A stretch of 8,344 nucleotides of DNA. Origin: Ilumatobacteraceae bacterium. Its GTDB lineage: Bacteria; Actinomycetota; Acidimicrobiia; Acidimicrobiales; Ilumatobacteraceae. Each line of letters begins with the position of its first letter. The first letter of the stretch is position 1. The stretch covers positions 1 through 8,344 of the forward strand of contig JAOBWK010000104.1 in the NCBI GenBank assembly GCA_025463305.1, read 5' to 3'. Positions 8,251 to 8,344 of the stretch are shown one piece after another. A program made the translations under genes and the position numbers. The notes beneath the pieces were generated by a model. It did no database searches. It worked only from the letters and a program-made list of their open reading frames with translations, and was not told the DNA's origin.

Positions 8251-8344
8251 CCGCCTCTCCGAAGATGTCACAGCACATCACGCCGGCCGCGACCGACGAA
8301 GAGACGGTGGCCATCATGGCCGCCATGCACGCGCTGTGGCCGCG
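8247..8344 (+). CDS. Probable acyl-CoA carboxylase epsilon subunit, N-terminal fragment
   Basis: GTG at 8247 overlaps the pccB TGA by four bases (GTGA) and opens a frame of 32 codons running off the right edge. The fragment has TDEETVAIMAAMHALWPR near its end. Small actinobacterial epsilon subunits (AccE/PccE), which bind and stimulate the beta subunit, usually show a similar T/D-E-E-x-A-A-hydrophobic helix and often sit directly after the beta gene. Position, coupling and this helix support the call, but the fragment is too short to exclude another small protein or a start at ATG 8265. Confidence 0.6.

Overview
This is a GC-rich chromosomal window from an actinomycete-like bacterium. A standalone LigC-type DNA ligase, an acyl-CoA carboxylase beta subunit followed by what looks like an epsilon subunit, and several apparently leaderless genes all point to Actinomycetota. 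The class Acidimicrobiia (Ilumatobacter-like) is my best guess, but that is inference. There are no RNA genes, CRISPR arrays, insertion sequences or other mobile elements that I can support. There is no gene-free stretch longer than 300 bases; the longest, 1350-1511, is about 160 bases.

Layout. The left edge (1-1349, minus strand) holds the first 449 codons of dnaX, the clamp-loader gamma/tau subunit. Its Ala/Pro-rich C-terminal part is cut by the window edge. A divergent intergenic region follows, with a strong TATGAT -10 box and a Shine-Dalgarno sequence for the plus-strand genes. Next come two tandem paralogous lipoproteins of unknown function (1512-2600 and 2605-3630), only 4 bases apart. 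Each has a Cys-containing charged helical domain, a Thr/Pro-rich linker and a C-terminal globular domain. At 3687-5525 lies a CopC-CopD-type fusion membrane protein whose CopC-like domain appears to lack the classical copper-binding histidines. Convergent to it, on the minus strand, is ligC (5557-6639). Diverging from ligC over 57 bases is pccB/accD (6697-8250), which overlaps by GTGA the start of a truncated gene, probably the epsilon subunit (8247-8344).

How the genes fit together. Three functional blocks adjoin: DNA replication and repair (dnaX, ligC), cell envelope (two lipoproteins and the CopCD-like protein), and acyl-CoA carboxylation (pccB and probable accE), which makes methylmalonyl-CoA from propionyl-CoA. 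The envelope block is the least understood. The two lipoproteins are almost certainly co-transcribed, and the CopCD-like gene may belong with them functionally, but only proximity supports that.

Most of the window is ordinary housekeeping sequence. The points most worth a second look are the paired lipoproteins with an exactly conserved 100-residue cysteine spacing, the ligand-poor CopC domain, an inverted repeat straddling the lipoprotein promoter, and the recurrent leaderless-type gene starts.
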